Part shown: positions 8,448-18,318 of the stretch, piece after piece
Layout of the letters: every line of letters starts with the position of its first letter
How positions within the stretch are numbered: position 1 is the first letter of the stretch
Assembly (NCBI RefSeq): GCF_008698145.1
Contig: NZ_RZNZ01000017.1
Location: 1-64,000, forward strand
Source of the DNA: Bifidobacterium vespertilionis
GTDB lineage: Bacteria > Actinomycetota > Actinomycetes > Actinomycetales > Bifidobacteriaceae
Reading direction: 5' to 3'
Length of the DNA: 64,000 nt
Notes under the pieces: model-generated
The model's input: only the letters and a program-made list of their open reading frames with translations
What the model was told of the DNA's origin: nothing
The model's database searches: none
Program-made: the position numbers and the translations under genes

Positions 8448-10504
8448 TCTTCACCCCAAACCTGTTTCATCGCATGGAACATCTCCTCGTCGGTCTCGTG
8501 GTTCTCCATGTTGAGCACGACGATCACGTCACGCCATTGCTCGGCATAGCAGAACTCATGCTTCCAGCGGAAGTAGTGGGGTCCGTCGCCGCGGTTGCGC
8601 AGATACGACATCAATGTGGCGCACACCTGTGCGGAGAACTTGACATCGGTCAGGCAGTCGTTCGCCCAGTAGCCCTGCCACACGTCGTGTTCGCGTGCGC
8701 GCATTGCCGCGTTCCCGGCCTCGAATCGTTCGCGCGCCAGTCCGGCGTGGTAGAAGGCATGTTTGAAGTCGCCGGCGAGCGCCTCGCCGACCGCCGTGCA
8801 CACCAGCGTGGTGCCGTGGATGCTCTCCCGATAGATCGTCGCCTGCAGGCCGATCGTGTCGCGGATGAGTTGCGCCGCATGCGCATCGCCATGATCCTCG
8901 GCGTCGAGCGCGGCCCGCTCGCAATCGCGTGCAAGCCGGTCGTAGCGCGGGAACGCCGCATCGCAGATGCCTTGGACGTACGCGATCTGGTCGGCGAATC
9001 CTCCGCGCACCAGCCATGCGAGGTCGTTCTCCTCGTCACGGTTTCCAGACAGGTAGTGCGTGGCGATCATGCGCGGCAGATAGTTGTAGAACTGTTCGCC
9101 GCATTTCTGGTCCCACTGGTCGCCGAAGCCCGCGGCGGCATCCCAGTAGCCTCGCATCAGCCGTGCCACCGCCGAGGAGGGTTCCTCGCCGTAGTAGCGA
9201 CGGGCGTAGTCGTCGAGGAAGGCGTCGACGTCGAGGTCCGGTCCGTTGCGCCACATGCAGGCGATCAGGTCGAGCGTGAGCACATGCGGTTTGACGTTCG
9301 AGCAGTTGACGACCCACAGCGCGTTGCCGTTGTTCGCGAGCACCGCCGCCAGTTCACGGGCGATGTCGTCGGGCGATTCGGGCAGCTGGGTGATGTGGTT
9401 GGCGGCCTGCAGATCGTAGAACGAGGCGTGGTAGTAGATGCCGTTGGCTCCCGGATCGTCGGCGGACGGCATGGCCGGTTCGCGTGGATCCCAGTTGCCG
9501 TTGCGTCTGACCATCATGCGGCCGTACCCGTTGTCGGCCCAGATCTTGATCACGTCGTCGGGGATGTCGAGCAGCCCCTTGCGGTACAGTTCGAACGCCT
9601 CGGAGTACAGGTAGGTGGAGACGGGGGCGGATGGATCCGATGCGCGGATGAGATCGTATTCGTCGCGGATCGCCTCGGAGATCACGCGCCCACGGTCCTC
9701 GTCAGTGACGTGGCGCGGGTCATCGCCCCAGAACGGGCCGTCGGAGCTGCCGCGCAGACCCAGCGTCCACACGACCTTCGATCCGCGTTGCCGTTCGATC
9801 GATTCGCGCCACAGCGCCTCGTATTTGTCATGATCCTCCGGCCAGCGGGCCCTGGTGCCGGGGTACGCCTCGGAGAACAGACGGGCGCCGAGGGGCGTGG
9901 CATGATGCTGGTTGACGTACAGGCCCATGTGTCGTGCGAGATCCCAATGCGGTTCCATGTTCTGCCCGGAACCGGGGATGACCAGATTGCCTCCGCAGCG
10001 CAGCAGCGTGGAGAACACCATGCGCCAGGTCAGCTCGTTGTCGTTGCGGATGTTCCACGCGACGATGAGCACCTCGTCGTTGACGAACCAGCCTCGATAG
10101 CGTACGGCCGCGGGACTGGAGTCGAGTCTCGCATCGGCGTCCAGAACGAGGCGATCGCGGACCGCAGGCCTTTGGTCGTTCCAGAACCAGAAATCCTCGA
10201 AGCCGAGCCACGATCTGCTGATCGCGTACAGACCGTATATGCAGCCCAGATCGTCGGCGCCCGAGACGATGATCTCGTTCGCCGCGTCATCGACCGTGAC
10301 ATGGTACTGTTCGTCGTCCAGTGCGCGGTCGTATCGCACGGCGATGGTCGCCGGCGCATCACCGGCGACCGGCGTACCGGATGCGAACGCCGTGCGCAGG
10401 TCATGTTCCAGATCCTCGATCGCGTATGCGACCGGCTCTGGCGTGCCGGGGAACGTCCCGTCGCGCCAGATCACGGTGGATCGTCCGTCAAGTGTCACTG
10501 TCAT
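8444..10504 (-). CDS. GH115-like alpha-glucuronidase
   Basis: A 686 aa cytoplasmic-looking protein without signal peptide. The order of segments fits family GH115, exo-enzymes that remove (4-O-methyl)glucuronic acid from xylan or arabinogalactan side chains: RGWFVNDEVL near residue 140, WTLGLRGSSDGPFWGDD near 245, IWADNGYG near 320, and GIYYHASFYD followed by LWVVNCSNVKPH near 370-415. It is shorter than typical GH115 proteins (about 800 aa or more), so it may lack a C-terminal domain or define a distant subgroup. I prefer ATG 10504, placed 9 nt after AAGGAC; ATG 10513 is too close to that site. It lies between GH42 and the GH28 remnant in one operon. Confidence 0.7.
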   Translation of the reverse strand: MTVTLDGRSTVIWRDGTFPGTPEPVAYAIEDLEHDLRTAFASGTPVAGDAPATIAVRYDRALDDEQYHVTVDDAANEIIVSGADDLGCIYGLYAISRSWLGFEDFWFWNDQRPAVRDRLVLDADARLDSSPAAVRYRGWFVNDEVLIVAWNIRNDNELTWRMVFSTLLRCGGNLVIPGSGQNMEPHWDLARHMGLYVNQHHATPLGARLFSEAYPGTRARWPEDHDKYEALWRESIERQRGSKVVWTLGLRGSSDGPFWGDDPRHVTDEDRGRVISEAIRDEYDLIRASDPSAPVSTYLYSEAFELYRKGLLDIPDDVIKIWADNGYGRMMVRRNGNWDPREPAMPSADDPGANGIYYHASFYDLQAANHITQLPESPDDIARELAAVLANNGNALWVVNCSNVKPHVLTLDLIACMWRNGPDLDVDAFLDDYARRYYGEEPSSAVARLMRGYWDAAAGFGDQWDQKCGEQFYNYLPRMIATHYLSGNRDEENDLAWLVRGGFADQIAYVQGICDAAFPRYDRLARDCERAALDAEDHGDAHAAQLIRDTIGLQATIYRESIHGTTLVCTAVGEALAGDFKHAFYHAGLARERFEAGNAAMRAREHDVWQGYWANDCLTDVKFSAQVCATLMSYLRNRGDGPHYFRWKHEFCYAEQWRDVIVVLNMENHETDEEMFHAMKQVWGEE

Positions 10505-10573
10505 TGCTGTCATGTCCTTGTCACTGCGTGTTGCGTGTTGCGTGTTGCGTTGTTGCCGATGCGATCACAGCGC

Positions 10574-12712
10574 TCATGCCGTTTCGAGGACGAGTACGGC
10601 GTAAGGGGCGAGGGTGAGGGGTCCCGCGGCGATGTCCGCGTCGGCGAGCAAGTCGTGTCCGGCGAGCTCTTGCGGCAGGTCGACGCTGACGGTCGCGTAC
10701 GCGGGGTTGAGGACGAACGTAAACGTCGTGCCGTCGTCGGCGACGCGGCGTGTCACCTCGATGGTGACCGGCGTCCCATCGGCCGGTGCGGCGATGTCGG
10801 CGACGGAGTCGACGGGCGTGCCGGTCAGCGGTTCGGCGGTCAGGCCGGCGATGCCGGTGCCGTCCAGGATCCGGTCAACGAACAGCGGCATGGCCGTCTC
10901 GTCGGGGAACGTGGCGGCGTAGTACACGCCGCCGTTGCCCGCACTCGGACGGAACGTGAAGGCGGGTGTGCCGGCATAGTACTGGGTGCCGTAGGTGGCG
11001 AGCACCTGCGTGCCCTCGTCTGCCTCGAGCACGTCGAACAGCACGCGGCCGTTCGGGGTCGCCGCCGTCCCGTCGCCGGTGCCGTCCGCGAACCACAGCG
11101 GTACGACGGTCTTCGCCGGGTCGAGCGCGTCGGTCTCCTCGACCCACACGCCGGCCAGATCGCGCAGCGGCACCGGGATCTCGCCCTGATAGAGGCTGTC
11201 GTGCTCGTCGGCCAGGGCGCTCAGCGAGGTCAGCAAGAGTCGCCCGCCGCCCTCGACGAAAGCACGCAGACGAGAGACGAGCGAGGCGTCCATCATGTAC
11301 AGGCAGGGTGCGAGCACCACGTCGTAGCGATCGTACGAATCGTACGGGCCGACGATGTCGACCGGGATGTTGCGGCGGTGCAGTTCGGCGTACCAGCGTC
11401 GCACTTCGGCAACGTAGTCCATCGAGATCGTGGGTCCCGCGGACAGGCCGATGCCCCAGCGCGACTGCCAGTCGAAGACGAGCGCCACCTTCGCCGGCGC
11501 CACTCGGCTGCCGAGGATGCGGCCGGAGACGCGCTTCAATTCGGCGCCGAGTTCGGCGCATTCGCGGAACGCGCGCGTGCGGTCGGTGCCGTCGGAGCCG
11601 ATGAGCGCGCCGTGGAACTTCTCACAGCCGGCACGGTTCTGCCGCAGCTGGAAGAACTGGACCGTGTCGGCGCCGTGGGCGACGGCCTGCCAGCTCAGCT
11701 CGCGCATCTGGCCGGGACGCTTCTGCGTGTTGTACGCCATCCAGTTCTGTCGGCTCGGCGTCTGTTCCATGAGCATGAACGGCCTGCCACCGCCCACGCC
11801 GCGCATGAGCTCGTGGTTCATGGCCACGTCCGCCGCCGGGGCGTCGGGACGCGGGTAGGAATCCCAGGAGACGACGTCGACGCTGTCGCGCCAGCGGAAG
11901 TAGTCGTAGGTCGGGTAGGTGCCCATCATGTTCGTGGTGACGGGATTGACCGGGTCGAAGCGGCGGATCGCGGCCTTCTCCTCGTTGTACGAGTCGAGCA
12001 CGCACTCGCCGTAGAAGCGCTGGTAGTCGAGGGAGTAGCCGCCGAGAATGGCCTTGCCGCCCCAGCTGGTCATGTCGCCGAGCTCGTTGGGCGGGAAGAT
12101 CTCGTCGAAGCTGTGGTAGGTGTGGGACCAGAACGCCGCATTCCACGCCTCGTTGACGGCCTCGATGCTGCCGTAGCGCGCCTTGAGCCAGTCGCGGAAC
12201 CGTTCGGCGCACGTGTCACACCAGCACATGCCGCCGTATTCGTTGCCGATGTGCCACGCGACGAGATTGTCGAGATGCCCGTAGCGTTCGGCGAGCTTGC
12301 CGGCGAGCGCCACCGAGTACCTGCGGAAGGTCGGGCTGTTGATGCACGCATTGTGGCGTTCGCGGTGGCGCATCTTGCGCCCCTTCTCGTCGACACGGTT
12401 GACGTCGGGGTGACGCAGGGCCATCCATGCGGGCAGTGCGCCCGTGGAGGTGGCCATGACGATCGAGAGCCCCGCGTCGGTGACGGTCTCGATGATCCGG
12501 TCGAGTCTGGAGAAGTCGTATTCGTCCTCGCTGGGCTGCAGCTGCGCCCAGGAGAACACGTTGAGGGTGACCTCGTTGACGCCGGCCTCACGCAAGAGAC
12601 GCATGTCCTCGTGCCAGATCTCCTCTGGCCACTGTTCGGGGTTGTAGTCGCCGCCGTAGAGCATGCAGCCCTGCGAGGCGAGGCGGTCGGCGAAGGTCGG
12701 TGTGTCGGTCAT
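10574..12712 (-). CDS. GH42 beta-galactosidase
   Basis: A 712 aa GH42 beta-galactosidase of clan GH-A, predicted to remove terminal beta-galactose from oligosaccharides in the cytoplasm. The TIM barrel opens with MLYGGDYNPEQWPEE; the acid/base is Glu158 (HIGNEYGG) and the nucleophile is Glu316 (FMLMEQTPS). Cys123 plus Cys163, Cys165 and Cys168 match the zinc site of many GH42 enzymes. A beta-galactosidase trimerisation-like domain (about 400-620) and a C-terminal beta domain follow. I chose ATG 12712 because it is preceded by AAAGGA. The short intergenic gap to the next gene carries GCGTGTT repeated three times. Confidence 0.93.
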   Translation of the reverse strand: MTDTPTFADRLASQGCMLYGGDYNPEQWPEEIWHEDMRLLREAGVNEVTLNVFSWAQLQPSEDEYDFSRLDRIIETVTDAGLSIVMATSTGALPAWMALRHPDVNRVDEKGRKMRHRERHNACINSPTFRRYSVALAGKLAERYGHLDNLVAWHIGNEYGGMCWCDTCAERFRDWLKARYGSIEAVNEAWNAAFWSHTYHSFDEIFPPNELGDMTSWGGKAILGGYSLDYQRFYGECVLDSYNEEKAAIRRFDPVNPVTTNMMGTYPTYDYFRWRDSVDVVSWDSYPRPDAPAADVAMNHELMRGVGGGRPFMLMEQTPSRQNWMAYNTQKRPGQMRELSWQAVAHGADTVQFFQLRQNRAGCEKFHGALIGSDGTDRTRAFRECAELGAELKRVSGRILGSRVAPAKVALVFDWQSRWGIGLSAGPTISMDYVAEVRRWYAELHRRNIPVDIVGPYDSYDRYDVVLAPCLYMMDASLVSRLRAFVEGGGRLLLTSLSALADEHDSLYQGEIPVPLRDLAGVWVEETDALDPAKTVVPLWFADGTGDGTAATPNGRVLFDVLEADEGTQVLATYGTQYYAGTPAFTFRPSAGNGGVYYAATFPDETAMPLFVDRILDGTGIAGLTAEPLTGTPVDSVADIAAPADGTPVTIEVTRRVADDGTTFTFVLNPAYATVSVDLPQELAGHDLLADADIAAGPLTLAPYAVLVLETA

Positions 12713-12792
12713 GGTGATCGGTGTCCTTTCTCTACCGTCCGTAACGGTTGTCTTCGATGCCGCGGATTGCGTTGATGATTGGATTGGTGACG

Positions 12793-14832
12793 TCACTCGG
12801 CGTCGAGCCTGTGGCGAAGGATGAAGTACAGCGCCCAGTCCTGGTCGTTGGCCATCGGATCGGCGAAGTGCGTGCGCTCGCCGTTGACGGAGAACGGGAA
12901 CACGTAGGCGCAGGAGGCGGTGCCGTCCGGGAAGAACAGCTGCAGCAGCGCCTTGCGGGAGGCGTCCGCACGACGGCGGTACGCCGCCGACTGATCGCCG
13001 TCGTCCATGAGATCGGCGGCCAGATCGAACAGGTCGCCGGTCAGCCCGCTCCAGTAGTGCGGGAACGTGTCGCCGTATTGCTTGCGCTTGCCGAACCAGA
13101 AGCCGTCCCAGTGGCGGATCGCGACCTCGTTGAGATGCGCGTCGGGCTGGCATCCGTTGAACTGGTCGAGCACGTGCAGCTGCTCGAATCCGGCGGCGAG
13201 CAGCGCCCGATCGCCGGTCAGCGCGGCGGTCTGCAGGATCACGCTCGTGGCCGGGGCGACGATCGACTGCTCGTAGTTGACCTCGTGCTTCGGGTAGTTG
13301 AGCCCAAGTCCTGCGAGTTCGCGCGCGTGACGGACGAACAGGTCGCGCATCTCGTCGTGCAGATCAGACTCCCCGGCTTCGTCGAGCGCGTGTTCGAGCG
13401 CGAGGATCGGCAGTTCGATCGGATAGAAGCGGAACGACCCCTGCGCGTAGAACCATGCGAGGATGCGGCAGGCGATCCTGAGATCCTCGACGTCGCCGTC
13501 GAGCTTCCACAGCTCCACGAACAGCTCGGCGTACCAAGGCGCGTTGTACAGACGGCGATAGGCGTTGTCCCTCGGGGAGTCGTTGAACACCTCGCCGGTG
13601 GCGGTGTCGACCAGTTCGCGTTCGACGAACGAGCGGTAGTCGTGGAGGCTGTCGGCCAGCTTCTCCCGCAGACCGTCGGAATCGCGCTGCGCGGTACCGT
13701 CCACGAAGGTTCCGTCGCCCAACGCCCGCAGGGAGGCGACGAGGAGCAGCCCCATACCGACGCGCTCGCGTCCGGCGTTGTAGTCGTTGACGACCAAGCC
13801 GCTGTCGTCGCCCGCATAGTAGTACTGTCTGCCGTCCTCGTTGTCATACGGTAGGTACGCGCCCTTGAGATGCTCGTCCTGCCCGCGGTACTGCTGGCGG
13901 TCGGCGATGAAGCGGACGCGTTCGGCGATCAGTCGGTCGATCGGCGTGGAGACGAACAGACGGGTCGTGACCGTGCGCTCGCCGGCCCGGACGGTGAAGC
14001 GGTGTTCGCCGACTCGGTCGCGGTAGGTGTCGTGCGTGAACGCGTCCGCGTCGTCGGGCGTGTAGGAGAACAGGTATCCGCCTTCCCCGTCCGGGGAGGC
14101 CGGTAGTCCGTTGACGCTGACCGTCTCGCCCGGCTGAAGCGCGAACGACGGGTGGATGCGCAGCACGGCCATCTCGCCGGGGAACGTGACGTACGAGTTC
14201 CAGCGTGCGTCGATGAACCGGCTGCGGAACGCGGCCTGGCGCAGGAAGTCCTCGCGCGAGTCGCAGGGGAAGATCGTCCATGAGATCGTGCGCATCTGCC
14301 CGGGAGCGAACTCCATCGCCTCGGGATGCAGCACGAAGCATCCGCGGTCGTTGCTGTAGTGGCTGAAGTCGCGACTGACGCTGTAGTCGGCGAGCGCGCC
14401 CTCGGTCAGGACGAGTCCCAGATGCGGCGCCTTGCCGCTCATGCGCAGGGCGAGGATCCAACTGCAGGTGCCGCCGCAGAAGAGGTGCGCGTTGCAGTGG
14501 CGTTCGATCGAGTAGTCGCCGGTCTCATCCCAGTAGCGGTCCTCGAGCGGCAGGGTGATGCCGATGTCGCCGACTGCGGCGCTGATGGTCTTGGCGGTGG
14601 CGTTGCCGAGCAGGATGGTGGTGACGATCGTGTCGCCGTCACGCATCATGTGGACGGTGGACTGGATGCCGGCCGGCGCGCTCACGGCGGCGTACGGGTG
14701 GTCGTGGCGCAGCCAGTCCATGCCCTCCGGGTCTGCGGAGAATCGGATCGATACGTCTCCCAACTGGGAGGTCATGGCCTTGGTGTCGGCGTACGCCGGT
14801 GTCACCGGTGAGTTGCTGCCGAGTGCGTACAT
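12793..14832 (-). CDS. Six-hairpin glycosidase-like protein of unassigned family
   Basis: 679 aa, no signal peptide. Residues about 1-330 look like a beta-sandwich (DVSIRFSADPEG, VGDIGITLPLEDRYW). Residues about 380-680 are helical and resemble an (alpha/alpha)6 toroid, with YYYAGDDSGLVVNDYNAG, NAYRRLYNAPWYAELFVELW, LGLNYPKHEVNYEQS and HYWSGLTGDLFDLAADLM. I cannot place it in a numbered glycoside hydrolase family. Its position between GH43 and GH42 suggests a hydrolase or lyase-product hydrolase acting on the same glycan; candidates are unsaturated glucuronyl hydrolase-like or arabinofuranosidase-like toroid enzymes. I chose ATG 14832 (MYALGSN), preceded by GGAAAGGAACAACCC. Confidence 0.7.
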   Translation of the reverse strand: MYALGSNSPVTPAYADTKAMTSQLGDVSIRFSADPEGMDWLRHDHPYAAVSAPAGIQSTVHMMRDGDTIVTTILLGNATAKTISAAVGDIGITLPLEDRYWDETGDYSIERHCNAHLFCGGTCSWILALRMSGKAPHLGLVLTEGALADYSVSRDFSHYSNDRGCFVLHPEAMEFAPGQMRTISWTIFPCDSREDFLRQAAFRSRFIDARWNSYVTFPGEMAVLRIHPSFALQPGETVSVNGLPASPDGEGGYLFSYTPDDADAFTHDTYRDRVGEHRFTVRAGERTVTTRLFVSTPIDRLIAERVRFIADRQQYRGQDEHLKGAYLPYDNEDGRQYYYAGDDSGLVVNDYNAGRERVGMGLLLVASLRALGDGTFVDGTAQRDSDGLREKLADSLHDYRSFVERELVDTATGEVFNDSPRDNAYRRLYNAPWYAELFVELWKLDGDVEDLRIACRILAWFYAQGSFRFYPIELPILALEHALDEAGESDLHDEMRDLFVRHARELAGLGLNYPKHEVNYEQSIVAPATSVILQTAALTGDRALLAAGFEQLHVLDQFNGCQPDAHLNEVAIRHWDGFWFGKRKQYGDTFPHYWSGLTGDLFDLAADLMDDGDQSAAYRRRADASRKALLQLFFPDGTASCAYVFPFSVNGERTHFADPMANDQDWALYFILRHRLDAE

Positions 14833-14882
14833 GGGTTGTTCCTTTCCCGAGATGATTCCCGAGATAATCCCGGGTAAGTGTC

Positions 14883-15797
14883 CTACAGGCGGTTGTCCCA
14901 TTCGTCGTGCCATTCGAGCAGCGCTTTGCGATCGCCGATCTCGATGGGCAGGGTGACGAGTTGCGAGTTGCCGAGGTCCTTCGGGTTCCAGCGGTCGCCG
15001 ATGTAGAGGAAGCGGGTGGCGTGCCACTGGTCGGCGCCGTCGAGCGGGACGATGATGTCGCACTGCGAGTCGAACGTGCGCGAGCCCGCCGGGGTGAACG
15101 GCTTCCAGTCGCTCCAGGGGCCGTGCAGGTCGGAGGCGGTCGCGTACATGTTGTCGTTGCAGTCCCAACCGGTCAGCTGCGAGCCGAACCAGTAGTAGAC
15201 GCCGTCACGCTTGACCATGATCGGCGACTCGTAGCCCGCCCAGTAGTCGGTGCCCTTGAGGCAGGCCACGTCCTCGACGACGCTCAGATAGTCCTCGGAC
15301 AGGCGGTAGATGTGCGTGCCGTGCGGGCGGTCCTCGGACAGGATGTATCCGGTGCCGTCCTCATCCTGGAACACGCCGATGTCGCGCGATTCGTAGCCGC
15401 GGAACTGGAACGTGGAGAGGAATTCAAACGGGCCGGTCGGCGAATCGGCGATCGCGGTGCCAATGTGCGCGTACGAGTAGTTGTTCTCGCCGTCGACGTG
15501 CAGGTACATGACGTATCTGCCGTCCGAGGGGCGGCGCAGGACCTTCGGGCGTTCGATGATGCGGGTCGGACCGAAGATCTCGCCCTCCTGCCCCACCGGC
15601 AGGACGGTGCCTTCGTGACGCCACTGAACGAAGTCGGTGGTGGAGTAGCAGGCGACGCCCTGGAAGAGGTTGCCGTCGTTCTTGATCTCGCCGTACGCGT
15701 ACCAGCGCTCGTCGAAGCGCTGCACGCCGATGCCGTGGAGCTGGGCTACATTGCCTTCCGTGTCACGGAACAGCTGGACGCCTTTGAGAGTGGCCAT
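14883..15797 (-). CDS. GH43-like exo-beta-galactanase/glycosidase
   Basis: A 304 aa five-bladed beta-propeller enzyme of the GH43 type. RPKVLRRPSDGRYVMYLHVD, IADSPTGPFEFL, SRDIGVFQDEDGTGYIL and YESPIMVKRDGVYYWFGS form the pattern seen in GH43 subfamilies that include exo-beta-1,3-galactanases; the Asp of SRDIG and the Glu of YESPI are the likely pKa modulator and catalytic acid. There is no signal peptide, so it would act on imported oligosaccharides. Subfamily and bond specificity are not proven. I chose ATG 15797 (MATLKG), after GGAGAATCCGAC. It lies 50 bp upstream of the six-hairpin gene and probably shares its transcript. Confidence 0.8.
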   Translation of the reverse strand: MATLKGVQLFRDTEGNVAQLHGIGVQRFDERWYAYGEIKNDGNLFQGVACYSTTDFVQWRHEGTVLPVGQEGEIFGPTRIIERPKVLRRPSDGRYVMYLHVDGENNYSYAHIGTAIADSPTGPFEFLSTFQFRGYESRDIGVFQDEDGTGYILSEDRPHGTHIYRLSEDYLSVVEDVACLKGTDYWAGYESPIMVKRDGVYYWFGSQLTGWDCNDNMYATASDLHGPWSDWKPFTPAGSRTFDSQCDIIVPLDGADQWHATRFLYIGDRWNPKDLGNSQLVTLPIEIGDRKALLEWHDEWDNRL

Positions 15798-15899
15798 GTC
15801 GGATTCTCCTTTGATGGTTGTGATGGGTTGATGGTTCTGATGATGTGATGGTGGGTTGGTGATGGTTGCGGCAGGGACCTTCGGGAAGGTCATCTCCCG

Positions 15900-16864
15900 C
15901 TACTCCTGCATGGTCTTCAACCGCCAGAACTTGCCGCGAGCGGCCATGAGCTCCTCGTACGGCCCCTGTTCGACGATGCGCCCGTGTTCGAGCACGATGA
16001 TGCGGTCCGCGTTGCGGATGGTGGACAGCCTGTGCGCGACCATGAACGTCGTGCAGTGGCCCATCATCCGCTCGGTGGCGTGCTGCACCTTCTTCTCGGA
16101 GACCGAGTCGAGGGCGCTGGTCGCCTCGTCGAACACGATGATGCGCGGGTGGCGGATCAGGGCGCGTGCGATCGAGATGCGCTGCTTCTGACCGCCGGAC
16201 AGGGTGCCGCCGTGCTCGCCGATCAGGGCGTCGAGCCGGTCGGACAGCTGGGCGACCACGTCGTCGAGACCGACCTCGTCGATGATCCGCTCGACCTCCG
16301 CGTCGTCGACGTGTTCGAGACCATACGTGATGTTGTGCGCAGGGTGCCGGAGAACAGGATCGTGTTCTGCGGCACCACGGCGATCTGGCTGCGGTAGGTC
16401 TGGTCGAGCAACACCTCCACGTTCTCCACGTCGCGCATGATCTTCGACATGAGCCTGCCGGACTGTGTCTCCGTGTGGAAGCGGATCGACAGCTGCTGGA
16501 GCTTGGCGATGAGGCTGCCGCGCAGACGCCGTTCGATGAGCCTGTTCACCTTGCCGAAGTGCCTGATGTACAGGTACGCGGTGCCGATGTTCTGTGCGAT
16601 GAAGAAGATGCCGATGATGAGGTTGATCACCATCTCCGTGACGGAATGCGACGCCGGATCCGTGGCGCAGTTGATGATGTTGCGGGTCACGATCGGCGTG
16701 ACCCACATCGGCGACTGCTTGGCGATCAGCGCGATCGTCGAGATGGTCAGATCCCTGCCGCTGCCCTTGAAGAAGTGCAGCAGGATGCGGATCGGATGAC
16801 CGCTGTTGCGCCGATAGTTCTGGATGTATTCGTCGAACATGGCCGCTTGAGCTTGTGGAGCCAT
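15900..16864 (-). pseudogene. Degraded ABC exporter (half-transporter) gene
   Basis: The N-terminal part (from ATG 16864) encodes the first two or three transmembrane helices of a type I ABC exporter up to SRDVENVEVLL-like sequence. It then jumps directly into the Q-loop of the nucleotide-binding domain (IAVVPQNTILFSGTLR), losing roughly 250 residues, including most membrane helices and the Walker A loop. A missing base near 16336 then breaks the frame. The rest is intact in another frame: LSGGQKQRISIARAL, IIVFDEATSALD and VAHRLSTI to a TAG at 15900. A full half-exporter would be about 600 aa. The product cannot work as an ATPase. It lies inside the polysaccharide operon, between the permeases and GH43. 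Confidence 0.88.
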
Positions 16865-17095
16865 GTTCCCATACCTTCCCTATGCTCCTAAGCGCTCCTC
16901 CCGAGGGAAAAGCCTAGCATCAGCACAATGCGGACAAGCCGCCTCGGATCGACTACGTTGGATGTTCACGGATGAGGAATTGAGGATGCCAGGACCGACG
17001 TCCGAACCGGTTGGCAGGAAGGAGAGAGATCGCCTTCCGGTTCGGTCATCGACCCCGGCAAGAGTATCGGTCCTTGACCGCTCAGCAATTAAGGA

Positions 17096-17320
17096 CCGGT
17101 CTTCGACCGGGCTCAATGCTGCCTTCGCTCGGCTTTCGCCTCACTCAGGCTGAGCCTACGGGAAGCCCACCGGGCTTCCCGCTTAACGGCTCAGCCCTTG
17201 ACCGCGCCGCCTTCGGCCTTCGCAATTGAGGACTTCGCTTCGCGAAGACTCAATCTGGCCTCGGCCCGCCTTTCGGCGGATCCTCGGCTCGGCGCGGTCG
17301 GACAGCCCACCGGGCTGTCC
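17096..17320. repeat. Mini-palindrome chain downstream of permease gene
   Basis: The 467 bp between the exporter pseudogene and the permease gene (16865-17331) holds no gene. It carries CCGGTCTTCGACCGG (17096-17110), a perfect 21-bp palindrome with arms GGGAAGCCC at 17160-17180, CTTCGCTTCGCGAAG (17233-17247) and a perfect 21-bp palindrome with arms GGACAGCCC at 17300-17320. An 18-bp copy of the permease gene's last codons (TCAGCCCTTGACCGCGCC) lies at 17191-17208; the gene's own copy is 17332-17349. Related sequence follows the malG-type gene at 58137-58222. Confidence 0.8.
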
Positions 17321-17331
17321 TCAAGGGCCTA

Positions 17332-18294
17332 TCAGCCCTTGACCGCGCCGATCATGACGCCCTTGTTGAAGTACTTCTGGAGGAAGGGGTAGAGGACGAG
17401 GAGCGGGAGGGTGGAGACGATGATCACGCCGTACTTGATCTGGTTGGCGAACTCGCGCTGCTGGAGGAGGTCCATACCGCCGGAGCTCTGGCCGGTCATG
17501 CCGGTCTGGTTCGCGAGCAGGATGGAGCGCAGCACGTTCTGCAGCGGAAGCTTGTCGGCGTCGCGGATGTACACAAGGCCGGTGAAGAAGTCGTTCCAGT
17601 GGCCGACGAAGTAATACAGTGCGAGCACGGCGATGATGGCCGAGGACAGCGGCAGCACGATCCGCAGGAAGTAGCCCCAGTATCCGAGGCCGTCGATCTG
17701 CGAGGCGTCATACAGGTCCTCCGGGATGGAGGTCTCGAAGAACGAGCGGGCGATGATCACGTTCCACACGGACACGGCGGTCGGCAGGATGAACACGAGC
17801 CAGTTGTCCAGCAGGCCGAGCTGCTTGAAGAGCAGGTAGTTCGGGATCAGGCCGCCGGCGAAGAACATCGTGAAGGTGAAGAGGAACAGGATCACGCGGC
17901 GCGGCTTGAATTCGCGGCGGGACAGCGCGAACGCCACCGGGATCGTGACGATCATGTTCAGGGCGGTGCCGACCACGGAGTAGATGACCGTGTTGAGGTA
18001 GCCGGTCCAGATGCGGCCGTCGGAGAACACCTTCTCATAGCCGCCGAGGCTGAAGCCGACCGGCCAGAGCGTGACTTGGCCCTGGTTGACGGCGGTCTGG
18101 TTGGACACAGACGCGATGATCACGAACCACAGCGGATAGATGACCGCAACGACCACGAGGGCGAGGATGACCCAGATCACGATGTCGGTGATCCAGTCGG
18201 AGAAGGTTCGCTGCTGACGGACCTTCGGGTTCCAGGGGATGTCGTCCGAGCTGGCCTTGGGCGCGAGGGACGGCTGCACGGTTGCACTTGTCAT
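17332..18294 (-). CDS. Carbohydrate ABC transporter permease (LplC/YtcP-like)
   Basis: A 320 aa inner-membrane permease of the CUT1 type with six predicted helices. The cytoplasmic EAA loop is SIPEDLYDASQIDGLGYWGYF, with the conserved DG pair contacting the ATPase. The C terminus KYFNKGVMIGAVKG is characteristic of the LplC/YtcP subgroup, which takes up di- and oligosaccharides of pectin or similar origin. It is the third gene of the importer set (lipoprotein, LplB-like, LplC-like), 24 bp after the frameshifted partner. No ATPase is encoded here; such systems usually share a common MsmK-like ATPase encoded elsewhere. Its terminal codons are duplicated downstream as part of a repeat. Confidence 0.92.
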   Translation of the reverse strand: MTSATVQPSLAPKASSDDIPWNPKVRQQRTFSDWITDIVIWVILALVVVAVIYPLWFVIIASVSNQTAVNQGQVTLWPVGFSLGGYEKVFSDGRIWTGYLNTVIYSVVGTALNMIVTIPVAFALSRREFKPRRVILFLFTFTMFFAGGLIPNYLLFKQLGLLDNWLVFILPTAVSVWNVIIARSFFETSIPEDLYDASQIDGLGYWGYFLRIVLPLSSAIIAVLALYYFVGHWNDFFTGLVYIRDADKLPLQNVLRSILLANQTGMTGQSSGGMDLLQQREFANQIKYGVIIVSTLPLLVLYPFLQKYFNKGVMIGAVKG

Positions 18295-18318
18295 GATGAT
18301 TGCCTTTCCTTTCGCGGC

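Noticed and set aside
8474..12775. Very long open frame on the plus strand, about 1433 codons
   Set aside because: It lies antisense to the GH115-like and GH42 genes, has no domain similarity by eye and arises from GC-rich third positions of those genes.
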